DNA of 33,095 nt from Pleurotus djamor (lineage: Eukaryota > Basidiomycota > Agaricomycetes > Agaricales > Pleurotaceae): positions 1 through 33,095 of the forward strand of contig JAPEVF010000503.1 in assembly GCA_029747585.1 (NCBI GenBank). The letters run 5' to 3'. A program made the translations under genes and the position numbers. Each line of letters opens with the position of its first letter. Position 1 is the stretch's first letter. Shown here in pieces: positions 19,193-29,687 of the stretch. The notes beneath the pieces are model-generated. The model was not told the origin of the DNA. It searched no databases and saw nothing but the letters and a program-made list of their open reading frames with translations.

Positions 19193-20475
19193 ATGTCCAA
19201 TCTTCCTCCGGAGATCCTTCTCTGGATATTCCGATATCTGTCAGACAAAACCACCTACAACAACCTGCTGAGCATTTGTCATGTTTGCAAAGCATGGCTT
19301 CCAAGTGTTCGAGCTGCGCTGTATCGATCTGTCGCCCTCTACAACTCCCAGATTGATCAATTCGACCATACCATCGAGGAAGGAGAATCTCTCGTACCTC
19401 TTATCCGACATCTCACCATCTATCGCATTCACACAACGTCAGATCTGTTCTCCGTAGCCGCGATCCTCGAGGCGCTATCCCGCCATGAAACCCTCCTTTC
19501 ATTCCACCTGTACGACATGCCTGACGATGACCTTGCCTTTGCATGCGCCCCTGATTTCAAGGCTTTTTCCATTGATCTCAACGCTGAAATGATCGGATCG
19601 CTCTCCTTCCTCCGCCACCTCGACGTTCATATCAACGCCTTCGAAAATTTACCCAAGATGAAAGGCTTTATCTCGTCATTCCCCCACCTGCATAGTCTAG
19701 AGGTCAATGATGCATTCAGTGGGGATCTCATGAAAGCGTGGCACAAAGGCTCGACTTTCGATGTATCTCCCCAGTTTCCGATGACCATTCGGGCGCTTTC
19801 GTTGCGTCTCTCTGGCTGGAAGACACTGAAAGCCTTATTTGAATGGGTGCTTCAGAGTTTCCGTCAAAACGCTTCGATTTGTATACAACACTTCTCTACT
19901 ACAGTAATCGACGAGCTCGACGGAGAATTGCTAGGAACTCTATTGAAAGCTTTTGGTGCAGAACTCAAGTCGTTACGATTGGAGTTTCGGTGGCCATCCG
20001 GTGCGTGAATGACTGCGAGCTCCAAATGTGCCGGACACATTCGAACTAACACATTTTTCTACCCCTTATAGAGCTACCCGTTATCGACCTCAGCGCGAAC
20101 GTGAATCTACGCGCCCTTTCGCATGATCTCGTACGCTCTAACCCAGACGATCTCATGCGCTTCAGCCAGGACGGGCCCGACCAAATGGGATGTTATCTTT
20201 CAAACACGCTCGCACCCGTTTCATTGTCTTCCCTACAAAGTGTGGAATTTGACTTGCTGATGGACTGTCCTATCCCTCGCCCTCGCCCAGCGCCCTACCT
20301 GTTCATAGACTGGGGATTTCTGGATCAAGCTCTTGGAAATACAAACATCCGTATTTCCGTGGTCTCAAGGATTAAGGAGGCTCTTCCGGGTGTTGAAGAG
20401 GACATTATTGAAAGGCTGCCTCGGCATCGGGCGCAGGGAACGGTCCAGTGCATCGTATCACTGGTGTATGAATGA
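19193..20475 (+). CDS. F-box-like protein, paralog 4 of the cluster
   Basis: Exons 19193-20000 and 20072-20475 with a 71-nt intron (GTGCGTG...CTTATAG), 404 codons. The start is the ATG at 19193 (MSNLPPEILLWIFRYLS), which places the F-box motif at the very N-terminus; upstream codons are open but lack ATG. Next comes ICHVCKAWLPSVRAALYRSV, then LRR-like units (LSFLRHLDVHINAFENLPKM; LGTLLKAFGAELKSLRLEFR). The tail motif is LFIDWGFLDQALGNTNIRIS, then ERLPRHRAQGTVQCIV. Exon 2 is 404 nt, 39 longer than in paralogs 1-3, because of an insertion in the middle (around QDGPDQMG and the PRPRPAPY loop). A truncated paralog follows 38 bp downstream. Probable SCF substrate adaptor. Confidence 0.8.
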
Positions 20476-20513
20476 TCTACCTCTCTTTTGCTAGCCCTCT
20501 ATACATACACGCG

Positions 20514-20793
20514 ATGAAGCAATTCGTCACCGAACTTCTTCTCGAGGTTTTCCTGCTATTATCAGAGGAACACGACTACAATGATCGTCTTCATACATAT
20601 CTAGTCTGTAGATTGTGGCTTCCAAATGTACGAGCTGTCCTCTACCGATTCGTCTCTCTCCACAACCGCAATATCTTGGTATTCGCTAGAACGCTTGAGG
20701 AGAACCAAGCAAGAGGGGATCATTCGTCGAATGCCGCTCCATCGTGCGCAGGGAAAGCTCCAATGTGTCGTCTCGGAAGATCACGATTGATGC
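20514..20793 (+). pseudogene. F-box paralog with large internal deletion
   Basis: Begins MKQFVTELLLEVFLLLSEEH, a degraded F-box head, then YLVCRLWLPNVRAVLYRFVS and ARTLEEN, in line with the intact paralogs. At about 20712 the sequence jumps, one frame off, to the family's extreme C-terminal tail: GIIRRMPLHRAQGKLQCVV and a stop at 20791-20793. Roughly 290 codons plus the intron are missing. The frame as it stands instead ends in an unrelated tail at 20802. It sits immediately 3' of paralog 4 in the same orientation, suggesting a tandem duplicate later collapsed by deletion. Confidence 0.8.
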
Positions 20794-20824
20794 ATGCTGC
20801 TTGATCGCCATTCACTTCTTCATC

Positions 20825-21220
20825 TCATAGGGCCTGTTCCGTAGTGAGTGAGTTTCGCATCCATGAAGTCGGGACAATACATCGGAACCTTCCACGACCA
20901 GTTTTCATTGCTTCAGAGGCTCGTCTCACCCACCGTTTCCGCCGTGCATATGAAGACACCATAGTACTTCCGTCACCCATGAATTTGGGCCAATTGTCGT
21001 AGATTCGTCTAAAGACTCGCTTCAGGTTGGTTTGGACCCTTCTGCTAACTTCCGACCGACATGCATCTGCGTATTGCGCTGATGGATAGGGAAACCAAGG
21101 AGAGAGTGATAACGGATATAATTGCGGATCGGAAGACATCATTCCACCGATGTACAATATTTGAACTAAGAAGGAAGGTAGATACATGAAAACTAGACAA
21201 ATGTCGATAAAGATACGCAT
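20825..21220 (-). other. Possible coding fragment, unassigned
   Basis: The minus strand carries an open, basic stretch (VQTNLKRVFRRIYDNWPKFM; ARRKRWVRRASEAMKTGRG) that looks more protein-like than chance but has no domain and no convincing ATG or splice context. Could be a 3' exon of a lost gene. Confidence 0.2.
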
Positions 21221-21229
21221 AAGGTATAC

Positions 21230-22528
21230 TTAACTGGTATTCGCAAGGAACGCGCCGCCCATCCCACCATTCGACGACCGCCTGCCTACACCACCGAACC
21301 CGCTACTAGGGAACTTCGACGGCTGTGGTAGCTGTTGCTGCACTCGGTGCTCCTCCGCCAACTCGGACTCATCCAACCCATCCAGTCGCATCTCGCTAGC
21401 CTGCAAGGCGACTTCAGGCGTGAAGGGGAAACCAGAGGTAGGGAAAGTCGCAGATGCTGGTGAACGGATAGAAGGAGATTGTGAGCCAGAGGTTGTTGAG
21501 GATTTCGTCTTCTTGGATCGCTTTTTTGGGCGGTTGGGTCCTGGAGGGAGGAGCTGAGGGTGTGGATGAGGGAGGGGCGGTTGAGAAATATGGTGGTATG
21601 GGTAGCTGGTATCCGAACGAGAGGCAGACGTCCGTGACCGTGAATCAGAACCACCAGACGAGCCACCTGAGACGGCGCGGCGTGCGGTATAGACTCCTCC
21701 GTCCAAGTCAGCAGCCTCATCAGCGTCAGCGTCTTCGTTGATGGGCACGACAGCCCCACGAACGAAAGGTCCGTAACCCTCAGATGCCGAGTCGACCAGG
21801 GAGGGGCTTTGGAATGGGGAGGGTATGCCTGGGTAGCCAGAGCCAGACCCACTTCCTTGGAATCCTTCGAAGTCTTCGTCGCCTGCTCCTCTATCCAACG
21901 CCAACGCCTGTGCAACCCGCTTCAACTCTCTCTTCTCCCGCCTCTTCTGCTTCCTCTCCTCCTTCAACCTCCGTTCTTCGGCTTCGGCTGCTTCTGCAGC
22001 GAGAGCTCTCTCACGGAGCTGTTCGGGGGTGATGTTGTCGAGGACGCTGGGTGAAAGTTGCGGTGCATCCGAGTCGAGGGTTGATGAAGACATGGTAGAT
22101 GTCGTAGACGTTCCGAGTCCCCTCGAGCGTAGCCTCGATGGCCGTATAATCCCGTCGTCCTCGTCATCATCAGGAAGCTGTATAGCCTGCCTCCGCTTCC
22201 CAAACAGGTTCCATCCAAAGAAAGTGATAACCTTGGGTAAGCGCGTGGGTTTCCGTCGTCTGTTGGTTCGACCGGGATTTGAGTGCAGAGACAGCGTTTC
22301 AGCGTCGTCTGAGTCTGCTAGGAGACCCTCGAGCTCATCGGATCGGATTGCACGGACAATATGATTGTGGTTGGAGGTTGTGGGATCAGCGTCGTGGACG
22401 GATGTCACTGAGGAAGACGTCGCGCCGTGGCCATGAGGTTTTGCTGCGGGTAGACAAGACAGACAGGAGCCAAAAGCGGCGCGAACGGTGTCAGACCACG
22501 AAAAGTGGGAGTCCATGTCGTCCATCAT
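21230..22528 (-). CDS. Conserved-looking, largely disordered protein, 432 residues
   Basis: A single uninterrupted exon from ATG ATG at 22528 to the stop at 21230, unusual in this intron-rich window. The N-terminus has MDSHFSWSDTVRAAFGSCLS, with a cysteine pair CLSCLP that could be lipid-modified. A hydrophobic-basic segment follows at about 98-118 (LPKVITFFGWNLFGKRRQAI), then an acidic DDDEDD run. An alanine/glutamate/arginine helix at about 175-215 (LRERALAAEAAEAEERRLKE then ERKQKRREKRELKRVAQAL) predicts a coiled coil. The rest is Ser/Gly/Pro-rich with a PKKRSKKTK basic cluster that may act as a nuclear signal. No enzyme domain is seen. The codon bias and long open frame argue for a real gene of unknown function. 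Confidence 0.75.
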   Translation of the reverse strand: MMDDMDSHFSWSDTVRAAFGSCLSCLPAAKPHGHGATSSSVTSVHDADPTTSNHNHIVRAIRSDELEGLLADSDDAETLSLHSNPGRTNRRRKPTRLPKVITFFGWNLFGKRRQAIQLPDDDEDDGIIRPSRLRSRGLGTSTTSTMSSSTLDSDAPQLSPSVLDNITPEQLRERALAAEAAEAEERRLKEERKQKRREKRELKRVAQALALDRGAGDEDFEGFQGSGSGSGYPGIPSPFQSPSLVDSASEGYGPFVRGAVVPINEDADADEAADLDGGVYTARRAVSGGSSGGSDSRSRTSASRSDTSYPYHHISQPPLPHPHPQLLPPGPNRPKKRSKKTKSSTTSGSQSPSIRSPASATFPTSGFPFTPEVALQASEMRLDGLDESELAEEHRVQQQLPQPSKFPSSGFGGVGRRSSNGGMGGAFLANTS

Positions 22529-24018
22529 GGAGACGGCAGCGTTTTCAGAGACACTGCGGGTGGTTGGTGGGTGAAAATGAACTATAGATGGTGGTCGTGG
22601 TGGATGGTCTGTGGGGAATGTTTTTGGGCGTGATTACGGCGCCACATGGTTCGATTCGGGCGTTTTAGCCGGCGTTCCGGCCCAATTTTGGATGTCAGGG
22701 TGACTCAGGAGGGACTCAGGGCGCATGAACGTAGAGGAGAGGAGAGGAGAAGCACGCTGGACTCGGTACGCGACTCGACGTAGCTGGTGGGAAGAGATAG
22801 CGCGTGTGAGGGAAACCAGAACTATTCGACTAGAAACGGTGGAATAAAGAGCTCATTTAGTACAGCCTCGCACACAGTACTTCCTCAAGGAGAACGATGA
22901 AAACTGAAGATAATCGAAGCGGCATTCGGCGTGGCAAGTAGACGTCACCGTCAAGGAAAGACACTAGGAAGATAGCTCTCCTGCACGGAGTAGCAGCTGG
23001 AGCTATAGATACTAAATACAAAGGGATCAGAATCAGGCAAGGAAATCCGATTAGGTGGTTTAAATAATTGCCGTGGAATCTCTCTCAAGCACGGTAAACG
23101 TTCGTGATTCACAGTGTTTGAAATTAGCGTGGACCAGAGGTCCCTTCCGGCGCGGGTAGGGTGTGGTTTGATGGGAAGGCAATAAACCGCCGTACTTCAT
23201 GTCGCTGCCTTTCATATTTCAATGTCCAACTTCCTCATCGAGCGAAGAGCAATATTTGGACGGTCAAGTGAGAGCAACGATTCTAAAGAAGACGCCGACG
23301 AAGTGTTTGTTGTGTCTCTAGGAAACATGAAGCCGACGAAACAAAAGGTAAGAAAAGAAACACCAGCTGAGGGCTAGGAAAATAAGGTTGAGCGTGTGGG
23401 AGCGAGTAAGTGCCGCGTTGGGAAAAGGAAGCCATCTTCTGTGAAATGTGAACCGTTTTGACGTGTACGTGGGTAGATATAGCCGTACTGGGAACACCAA
23501 GGTTCAAGTGGATCGTATTATCCGGCGGTCACGGTGCAGTAAGGGGGAGTGAATAGGATGACCTCTGGTGGGGATGTTTATTAGGGAAAGTACTCTACTT
23601 TGAGTTGAGTATATCCCTTACGAATCTAAGGGTTAGCATATCGCTCACTATGGCTTTCGCTGTTGCTGTCACCGTTTCTGGTTCTCCAAGGAGGAACACC
23701 ATTCTCTGACTCCAACGCGCCCGATCTTTCGGACGACACAACGTCTCTCCGACCATATTCGCATCTGTCTATCTTACCACTCAGCAGTTTGTGACGTCCA
23801 AGTTGAAGGTTGAGTCCGTCTACTCTTTGCCTCACTAACACACTGGGTTTACTCTATAAGACAAGATAGCTCGATTTCTCAAGCTCCAGCGTTACGAGAT
23901 GGTTTCCAGAGATCGAGCCGGGGTGGGGTTCTATCGTGGTCGTCGCGTGGGCTGTGACTGTACTCTACTCTATACATGTACGCCTGTCTTGCTGGGGCAT
24001 TCCTTCTCCCAGCTCTGC
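22529..24018. other. Intergenic region with possible decayed membrane-protein exon
   Basis: Mostly without coding character. At about 23880-23985 (plus) one frame reads WFPEIEPGWGSIVVVAWAVT then VLYSIHV, a plausible membrane helix, and an ATG at 23649 precedes MAFAVAVTVSGS. No consistent spliced model links them. They may be remnants. Confidence 0.25.
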
Positions 24019-25277
24019 TCAAGCTCTTCCAAGCCTTAACCGGGCGGGCACGGAGTTGTAAACGGCGGATACAGCACACTGGAGCTTTCGCTGCGCACGA
24101 TGCCTTGGCATCTGACTCACGATTCCCTCTTCTACACCCGCCATCTGACTCTTCTCCCTACAAAGCACGGAAACCCAAACAACTGCATTCCCAGAAGCCT
24201 CATCCAGAACTCCCCAATCCATGAAATCAAGGTGAGGGAGCATTTCGCTCCCGAGCAAAAGGTTGAATTCCACGATTTCCAATGACGCCGACGGTAGCGT
24301 TTTGAGGAGAGTACAAAGCTGCTCTTTCACGTAGGCAGCGACTTGATCATACGGTTCGACCGTAATCATTAGGGAGCGTAGATTTGGATTTTCCCGAAGG
24401 TCAATGCTGGGTAGATCTAGAAACGTGTATAAACTCGAGTGAGGGCTATTTTCATTAGTGTATAGCCCATTCACGCACCAGCCCGCCACTGATAAACCAA
24501 TGTGAGAGAAGTAAGCGCGGTTCCAAACGACCGCAATGTGGACCCTAGTGATGCTTGACTATTCTCGGGACTGAATGTGACAGAAAAGCTTTCAATGCTC
24601 TCTGTGCGGCGAGGTATCCATCGCAAGAATGCTTCCAGTAATTCACGAGTACCAAGACGATATCCAAGTCTCCGAATAGTGGGTGGAAACTCTATCGGCA
24701 CATCCAAGGCCGATTCATCAAGCCACTCCTCGCCAAAGTCTTCCTCGTAATTGTCATTGACACCAAGGGTGTGTAGCTGGGGAAACGATGCGATGAATTG
24801 CTTAACCCCGCGTAAACTTTCGAAGATGCTGATATCGACGTCAAGATGTCCCAGGAAGGAAAGCAACGATACTGATCGGATAAATTCGACACTTTCGGGA
24901 TCAATGCGAGTAGTCACAGGAAGGTGGAACGAGAGGAGCGTTTCGTGCGGGGATAACACACGAAGAATTTTGTGGACGGAAACCCAATCTGTGTGGGTGT
25001 CCCAGCGATCTAGGGTGAGATGCTTGATGAGAGGTGCGAGGTCTCTTTTCTCTTCGATAGTGGTGATGAATTTGTGGATTTGAAAGTTTCGAATGGTCAC
25101 CGATCGGTATAAGATTGGTTGTGCGATGGGAAACCATGATTTGCAGACTTGACAGACATGAAGAAGGTTGGTCCGACGGATTCCATCCAATAGATGAAGA
25201 AAGATATATGGGAGGGTCTCTGGTGGAAGCTTGGCTATCGCTCCGGCTATGGGGATGGTCGATGCAGCGGCGTCCAT
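24019..25277 (-). CDS. F-box-like protein, paralog 5 of the cluster
   Basis: Exons 25277-24479 and 24416-24019 with a 62-nt intron (GTGCGTG...TTTCTAG), 399 codons. The start is the first ATG (MDAAASTIPIAG) at 25277; the frame is open to 25388 but has no ATG there. The F-box-like motif is at about 17-65 (AKLPPETLPYIFLHLL; VCQVCKSWFPIAQPILYRSV). LRR-like middle (LLSFLGHLDVDISIFESLRG). Exon 2 has DLPSIDLRENPNLRSL, the tail LDFMDWGVLDEASGNAVVWV and SQMPRHRAQRKLQC. Exon 2 is 398 nt: 33 nt more than paralogs 1-3, an 11-residue extension (NSVPARLRLGRA) consistent with loss of the ancestral stop. Closest in sequence style to paralog 1. Probable SCF substrate adaptor. Confidence 0.8.
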
Positions 25278-26614
25278 CCGAGTTGTTAACAGGAAACGAA
25301 GAAGGCGTGATCGATGATGGCGCGCCAGGTCGAAACAGGGACATTCAGGAGATGATAAACAGGAGAACGTGCACTGCGTAACCTCCAAGCGTCGACATGA
25401 GCACCGGATGAGGACGTCTTCCTTACTTCCCGAACGGCTAATTCAGCTTGAACGGCATAAGCAAACCAGAAGGAGACCTGACATGGCGGAGACGACCTTC
25501 ATGCCTGAGTGTTAGTGCGCGAGGACGATGGTGGAGACCGTGAATACACTAATTGAAGAAAATTGGGAAAGCGACCGTTGACCACCTCCTTGGAGAGCTA
25601 TTTACAAGGCTATAACACTTTAGATCACTCTACGGTACGAATGATATGACACTCCGTCTCGTACCTCCAAGCAGGCACGAACCCAGAAGAGCAGGGAGTA
25701 GCTACCTTCGAGCAGGTCCGCGAGATTTTAAAGTGTTATCCTGAGACGACAAAGACCATGACGAGAGACAATTGTCGGTGGGGAAGCGAGGGTTGGGTAC
25801 CCCNCTCGGAGAGCGGCTACAACGCTTCTGATGAGTTCAATCACGACACGCACGATACTCCCTCTCGTACGAGCTTCAAGCAAAGACAAGCTCGGACAGG
25901 GAGTTTAGCCTCTGGACCGGTTTTGCGAGATTTATGACAGTCTCGGTTGCTCTGCTTGATTTTTACTCTGTTCCGGTCGTTCGATTATCATGACGCTAGA
26001 GATGATAAGATAGCTAGATCATCACCTGCATCAATGACGAGTCCGAGACGAAGCCAAGCGGTGAGTAAACTCCACTTCGATCGACCAGGCCAAGCCGCAT
26101 GAAGCATGTGTGAAAAATGGGGTCGTATTTTTGGAATCGGGGACCGGTGACCGTACCCGCGTACCGTAATGTCGCACAGACACGCCAGCGCAGAAACTTG
26201 AAAGAGACTCTCATGGAAATCAAACCAGACACGCGTTCGAGAAGACTGGCACTGTATATTTAGAAACAAGTTCACAGAAGAGGAACAAGGAAAAGCGTTG
26301 AAGCCAGGTGGTAGAAATCGTTGTGTTTAGTGAGGCAGCGACGTGGTCCGTAGCATGGAAAGACGAGTACGAGGAGGAGAAGGAGCAATAACGCCGCCGC
26401 AAGGAAATTGATCTGCGGTTTGAGCCTGTGCAACGTTGGACTTGGTGTGCGGCGATATTTGAGTTTCATCAGGTCAAGCGTGGGAAACTCCAAGAAGGGA
26501 AGCCAAGAGACGCTTAGGTAATGTCCGCTTATCACCTTTTTCCTTCATCCCCCCACCATCCTTTCCAACGTCGTCAACGACGACGACGACCCTTCCTGCT
26601 CGTTGTTGTCCACA
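25278..26614. other. Long intergenic region upstream of the glucan-synthesis gene
   Basis: Shows an imperfect repeat of about 90 bp, 200 bp apart (about 25650-25745 and 25850-25940; shared ACTCC-TCTCGTAC, CAGGGAGT and GCGAGATTT). On the minus strand, a leucine-rich hydrophobic run at about 26330-26400 (FLAAALLLLLLLVLVF) could be a membrane helix of a short divergent gene, but no complete model was found. The CT-rich segment at about 26540-26610 is the likely leader of the next gene. Confidence 0.35.
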
Positions 26615-29600
26615 ATGAGCAACCACTTCGTTCCCCCTTCCTCTCCTTCCTCGCCCGCTCCTCACGAAACCCATTATATGCTGCAAGACCCTCCCACATC
26701 GCCGTCCACGTCGCCCACACCACGTCCAGCACGCACAGCAACGCAGTCGTCAGGGCATCAAAGTGCGGTCCTTTCTCCTCTAAACCCAGCGTCGGCAACG
26801 TCAGCAACGTCGGCGACGTTCCCCATTCCTCGCTCACGGCCAGCCTCTCGCGGTTCCCAATACCTGACCAATCGCTTTGCATCCGAACATTCTGCCAACC
26901 CCAACACGAACAGCTACTATAATGCTTCAGACTCGGCGTATCCATCGTTCGCTGCACCGACTACGGCGTTTGGAGCTGGTGGGCAGAGAGGGTCGATGGT
27001 GCTGTACCGCCTGGCGGATGATATGTTGTCACCTGGAGGTGTGAGGGATTCGACGGCCAGGGATTCGACGCTGCTGCCGCCAGATAGAAAGTTTGCGAGG
27101 GAAAGCGTGTGGTCATCGTCGGGCGATAGCTTCGTTTCCATTTCCTCGGACAGGGACAGTAAATATCCTGGGGATTTGATGTCGCCATTCGCCTCGACGC
27201 CAAGAGGGCTTGTTCCGTACGCGTACGACCCAGCGTCCGATGAGCTCGAACCGCCAGACGAGGAGGACATGTTGCATGACCCGAATAACAAGACATGGGG
27301 TGAGTTTTTCCGTCGGTTTCGAACCCTGCGGCAGGCCAGGCTTTTTCGTTCCATTTCAAATATGTTTGCTCTCCTTTTCGCTGACTGTGACTGCGTATAC
27401 GCTCGTCGCGGCCAGGTAAAGGAGCAGCTTTGAAGGGTGTTTCCAGCGGAAAGGATGGCTGGGCATTGCAGGGCATGGTGGTCTAATGCTGATTTCCGTG
27501 TTTACAGGTACTGCAGGCGGTCGACACCCAATGAAAAAATCGTTTCCGTGGCGAGGTCTCATCAACGTCGCCGTCCTCATACTTCTCATCCTCGCCCTCC
27601 TCTGCCTGTTCATATTCTACCCCGTCTTGGACTTTTTCAGAAACGATGCTCGCAATACCGCCATCGATGGAAACATACGGATAAACGCAACAGGCCAGGC
27701 GCCAGTACTGTACGTCCTTCCTTTTTCATTTTTCATCCTTGAGCATCGACTGACATACGCACAGCTTCCAGATGCCGGAGCTTATTGACAGAGATACCCC
27801 AGACAGCGCCAAGACACGCAGAGGGTTTGACGGGCACGATTACGAGCTTGTCTTTTCGGACGAGTTCAACGTGGAGGGGAGGACGTTCTACCCTGGCGAC
27901 GATCCGTTCTGGGAGGCTGTGGATATTTGGTACGGCGTGACCGGGGATTTGGAGTGGTACGACCCACAACAGGTTATCACACGGGATGGGCATTTGGTCA
28001 TTACGATGGATAGCACGGAGACGCTTGTCGCTGGACAGACACCAGGTGCGTTCCCCCTTCTCCTCCTCGTACACAGCCTAGCTGATTTATGAATTAACAG
28101 GCTCGACTGCTCCTTTTACGATGGCGGAGAACCACAACATGCAGTACCGTAGCGGCATGCTGCAGAGCTGGAACAAGTTTTGCTTCACGAGCGGGTATAT
28201 CGAGGTTAGAGTGGTGCTACCCGGTCCGGACGAGAATGCTGCTGGTTACGTGAGTTCATTATCCCTCTTGTTCTCGATGCCACCGGGATCGCTTTTGCTC
28301 ATGTGTTTATGACCCTGCTTCTAGTGGCCGGGTGCGTGGACGATGGGTAACCTCGGTCGACCAGGATACCCTGGATCGACGGATGGGACATGGCCGTATA
28401 CGTGAGCTTCCCCTCGTCCTTGTCGCACGTCATGCGCGTTGGCTGATAGAATGAAATACAGGTACAACGAGTGCGACGTTGGAACCTTCCCCAACCAAAC
28501 GCTGCGCGACAAGTCTGGTCCTGCGGCTGCTCTTCATTCGGATGCTTCCCGTTCGGTCAATAACTTTGAGTTGAGCTGGCTGAGTGGACAACGACTTTCG
28601 TACGTGCATTCCCCTCCGCTTCCTCTCCCTCCTTTCCATGTCTCATATACGACACCTACAGCGCTTGCACCTGCCCAGGCGAGGACCACCCCGGACCAGT
28701 ACACAACCGCGGTCGTGGTGCCCCCGAAATCGATATCTTCGAAGCCTCTGCGGATAAGCAAAACCCCACTGGCGCCACGGTCTCCCAATCAGCGCAATTC
28801 GCCCCGTTCACACACGACTATCTGTACAATAACGGCTCGGGCGAGTGGGAGCAGCTGAACACAGTCATTACGAGACCGAATCGGTTTAGAGGGAGTGCGG
28901 TTCAACAGAGTGTTTCGGGGGTTAGTATCTTGCCGTCGGATATGTTCCAGGGGAGCGGGAGGAATTTCAAGACACTAGGTGAGTTTCTCTTCTTCGTGCA
29001 CGATTCTTTCCGCCATCACCTCCACCACCACCACCACCTCATCGTCGTCGTTCGTGGACCTTTGACTGACTTGGTCTTCCGTTTCTAGGCTTCGAATATT
29101 GGGCAAATCCGTCGAACGTGCAGGAAGGGTTCATCACATGGCAGGTCGATGACCAGTTGACGCATCGCATGCACGCGGCGGCTGTTGGTCCCGACCAGGA
29201 TCCTATTACTGGGAGCGGTGTTGGGCAGAGGTTGATTCCTGAGGAGCCGATGTCGATCATTCTGAATAATGGTTTCTCGAGTGCGTATTCCGTCTCTCCT
29301 CCACCGCGTCGCCGCTCATCGTCGTCCTTTCCGTAGACAACTGGCAAACCATCCGTCCAGAGACCTTGATCTTCCCGGCTGAGATGCTCATCGACTACGT
29401 CCGCGTGTACCAACGCCGTGGTTCCCAGAATGTTGGCTGCAGTCCACCTGACTACCCAACCGCCGACTACATCAACAGCCATCCCGAGGCGTACAGCAGT
29501 ACGTCCCCTTGCTTTCGTGTTTCCTTCAGTACCATACCAAGCTGATTGTGTTCCTTTTAGACCCGAATTTGACGACATGGCCGTATCCTAAACCAAGGAA

Positions 29601-29687
29601 TGTTTTGGTAAGTTGTTCGTATTATTTATTACTTGAACCAGGTTTCTGACCGTCTTCTTTGTTGTCTAGTGGGAGGGATCGTGCTGA
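26615..29687 (+). CDS. SKN1/KRE6-family beta-glucan synthesis protein (GH16-like)
   Basis: Twelve exons: 26615-27299, 27416-27436, 27508-27709, 27765-28045, 28101-28249, 28325-28401, 28462-28599, 28662-28978, 29089-29280, 29337-29498, 29561-29607, 29670-29687. The sum is 2,289 nt, 763 codons, in frame to TGA. Residues about 1-230 form a Ser/Pro-rich cytosolic tail. One membrane helix follows at about 250-275 (LINVAVLILLILALLCLFIF), giving type II topology. The luminal domain is the SKN1 fold, a GH16-like jelly roll, with the catalytic-type motif EIDIFE in exon 8 and family blocks DYELVFSDEFNVEGRTFYPG, PGAWTMGNLGRPGYPGSTDG and EMLIDYVRVYQ. In yeast Kre6/Skn1 are needed for cell-wall beta-1,6-glucan. 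Exon 2 is a 21-nt micro-exon needed to keep frame. The family is certain; which of several fungal paralogs it is cannot be said. Confidence 0.95.

Noticed and set aside
21286..22364. Several long frames overlapping the 432-residue disordered protein
   Set aside because: They are shadows in GC-rich, low-complexity sequence. Only the 22528-21230 frame has ATG start and coherent domains.
4741..25277. Possible operon, secondary-metabolite or immune gene cluster
   Set aside because: No polyketide, peptide-synthetase, terpene or NLR-type domains are present. The gene set is paralogous adaptors on mixed strands with no shared pathway enzymes.
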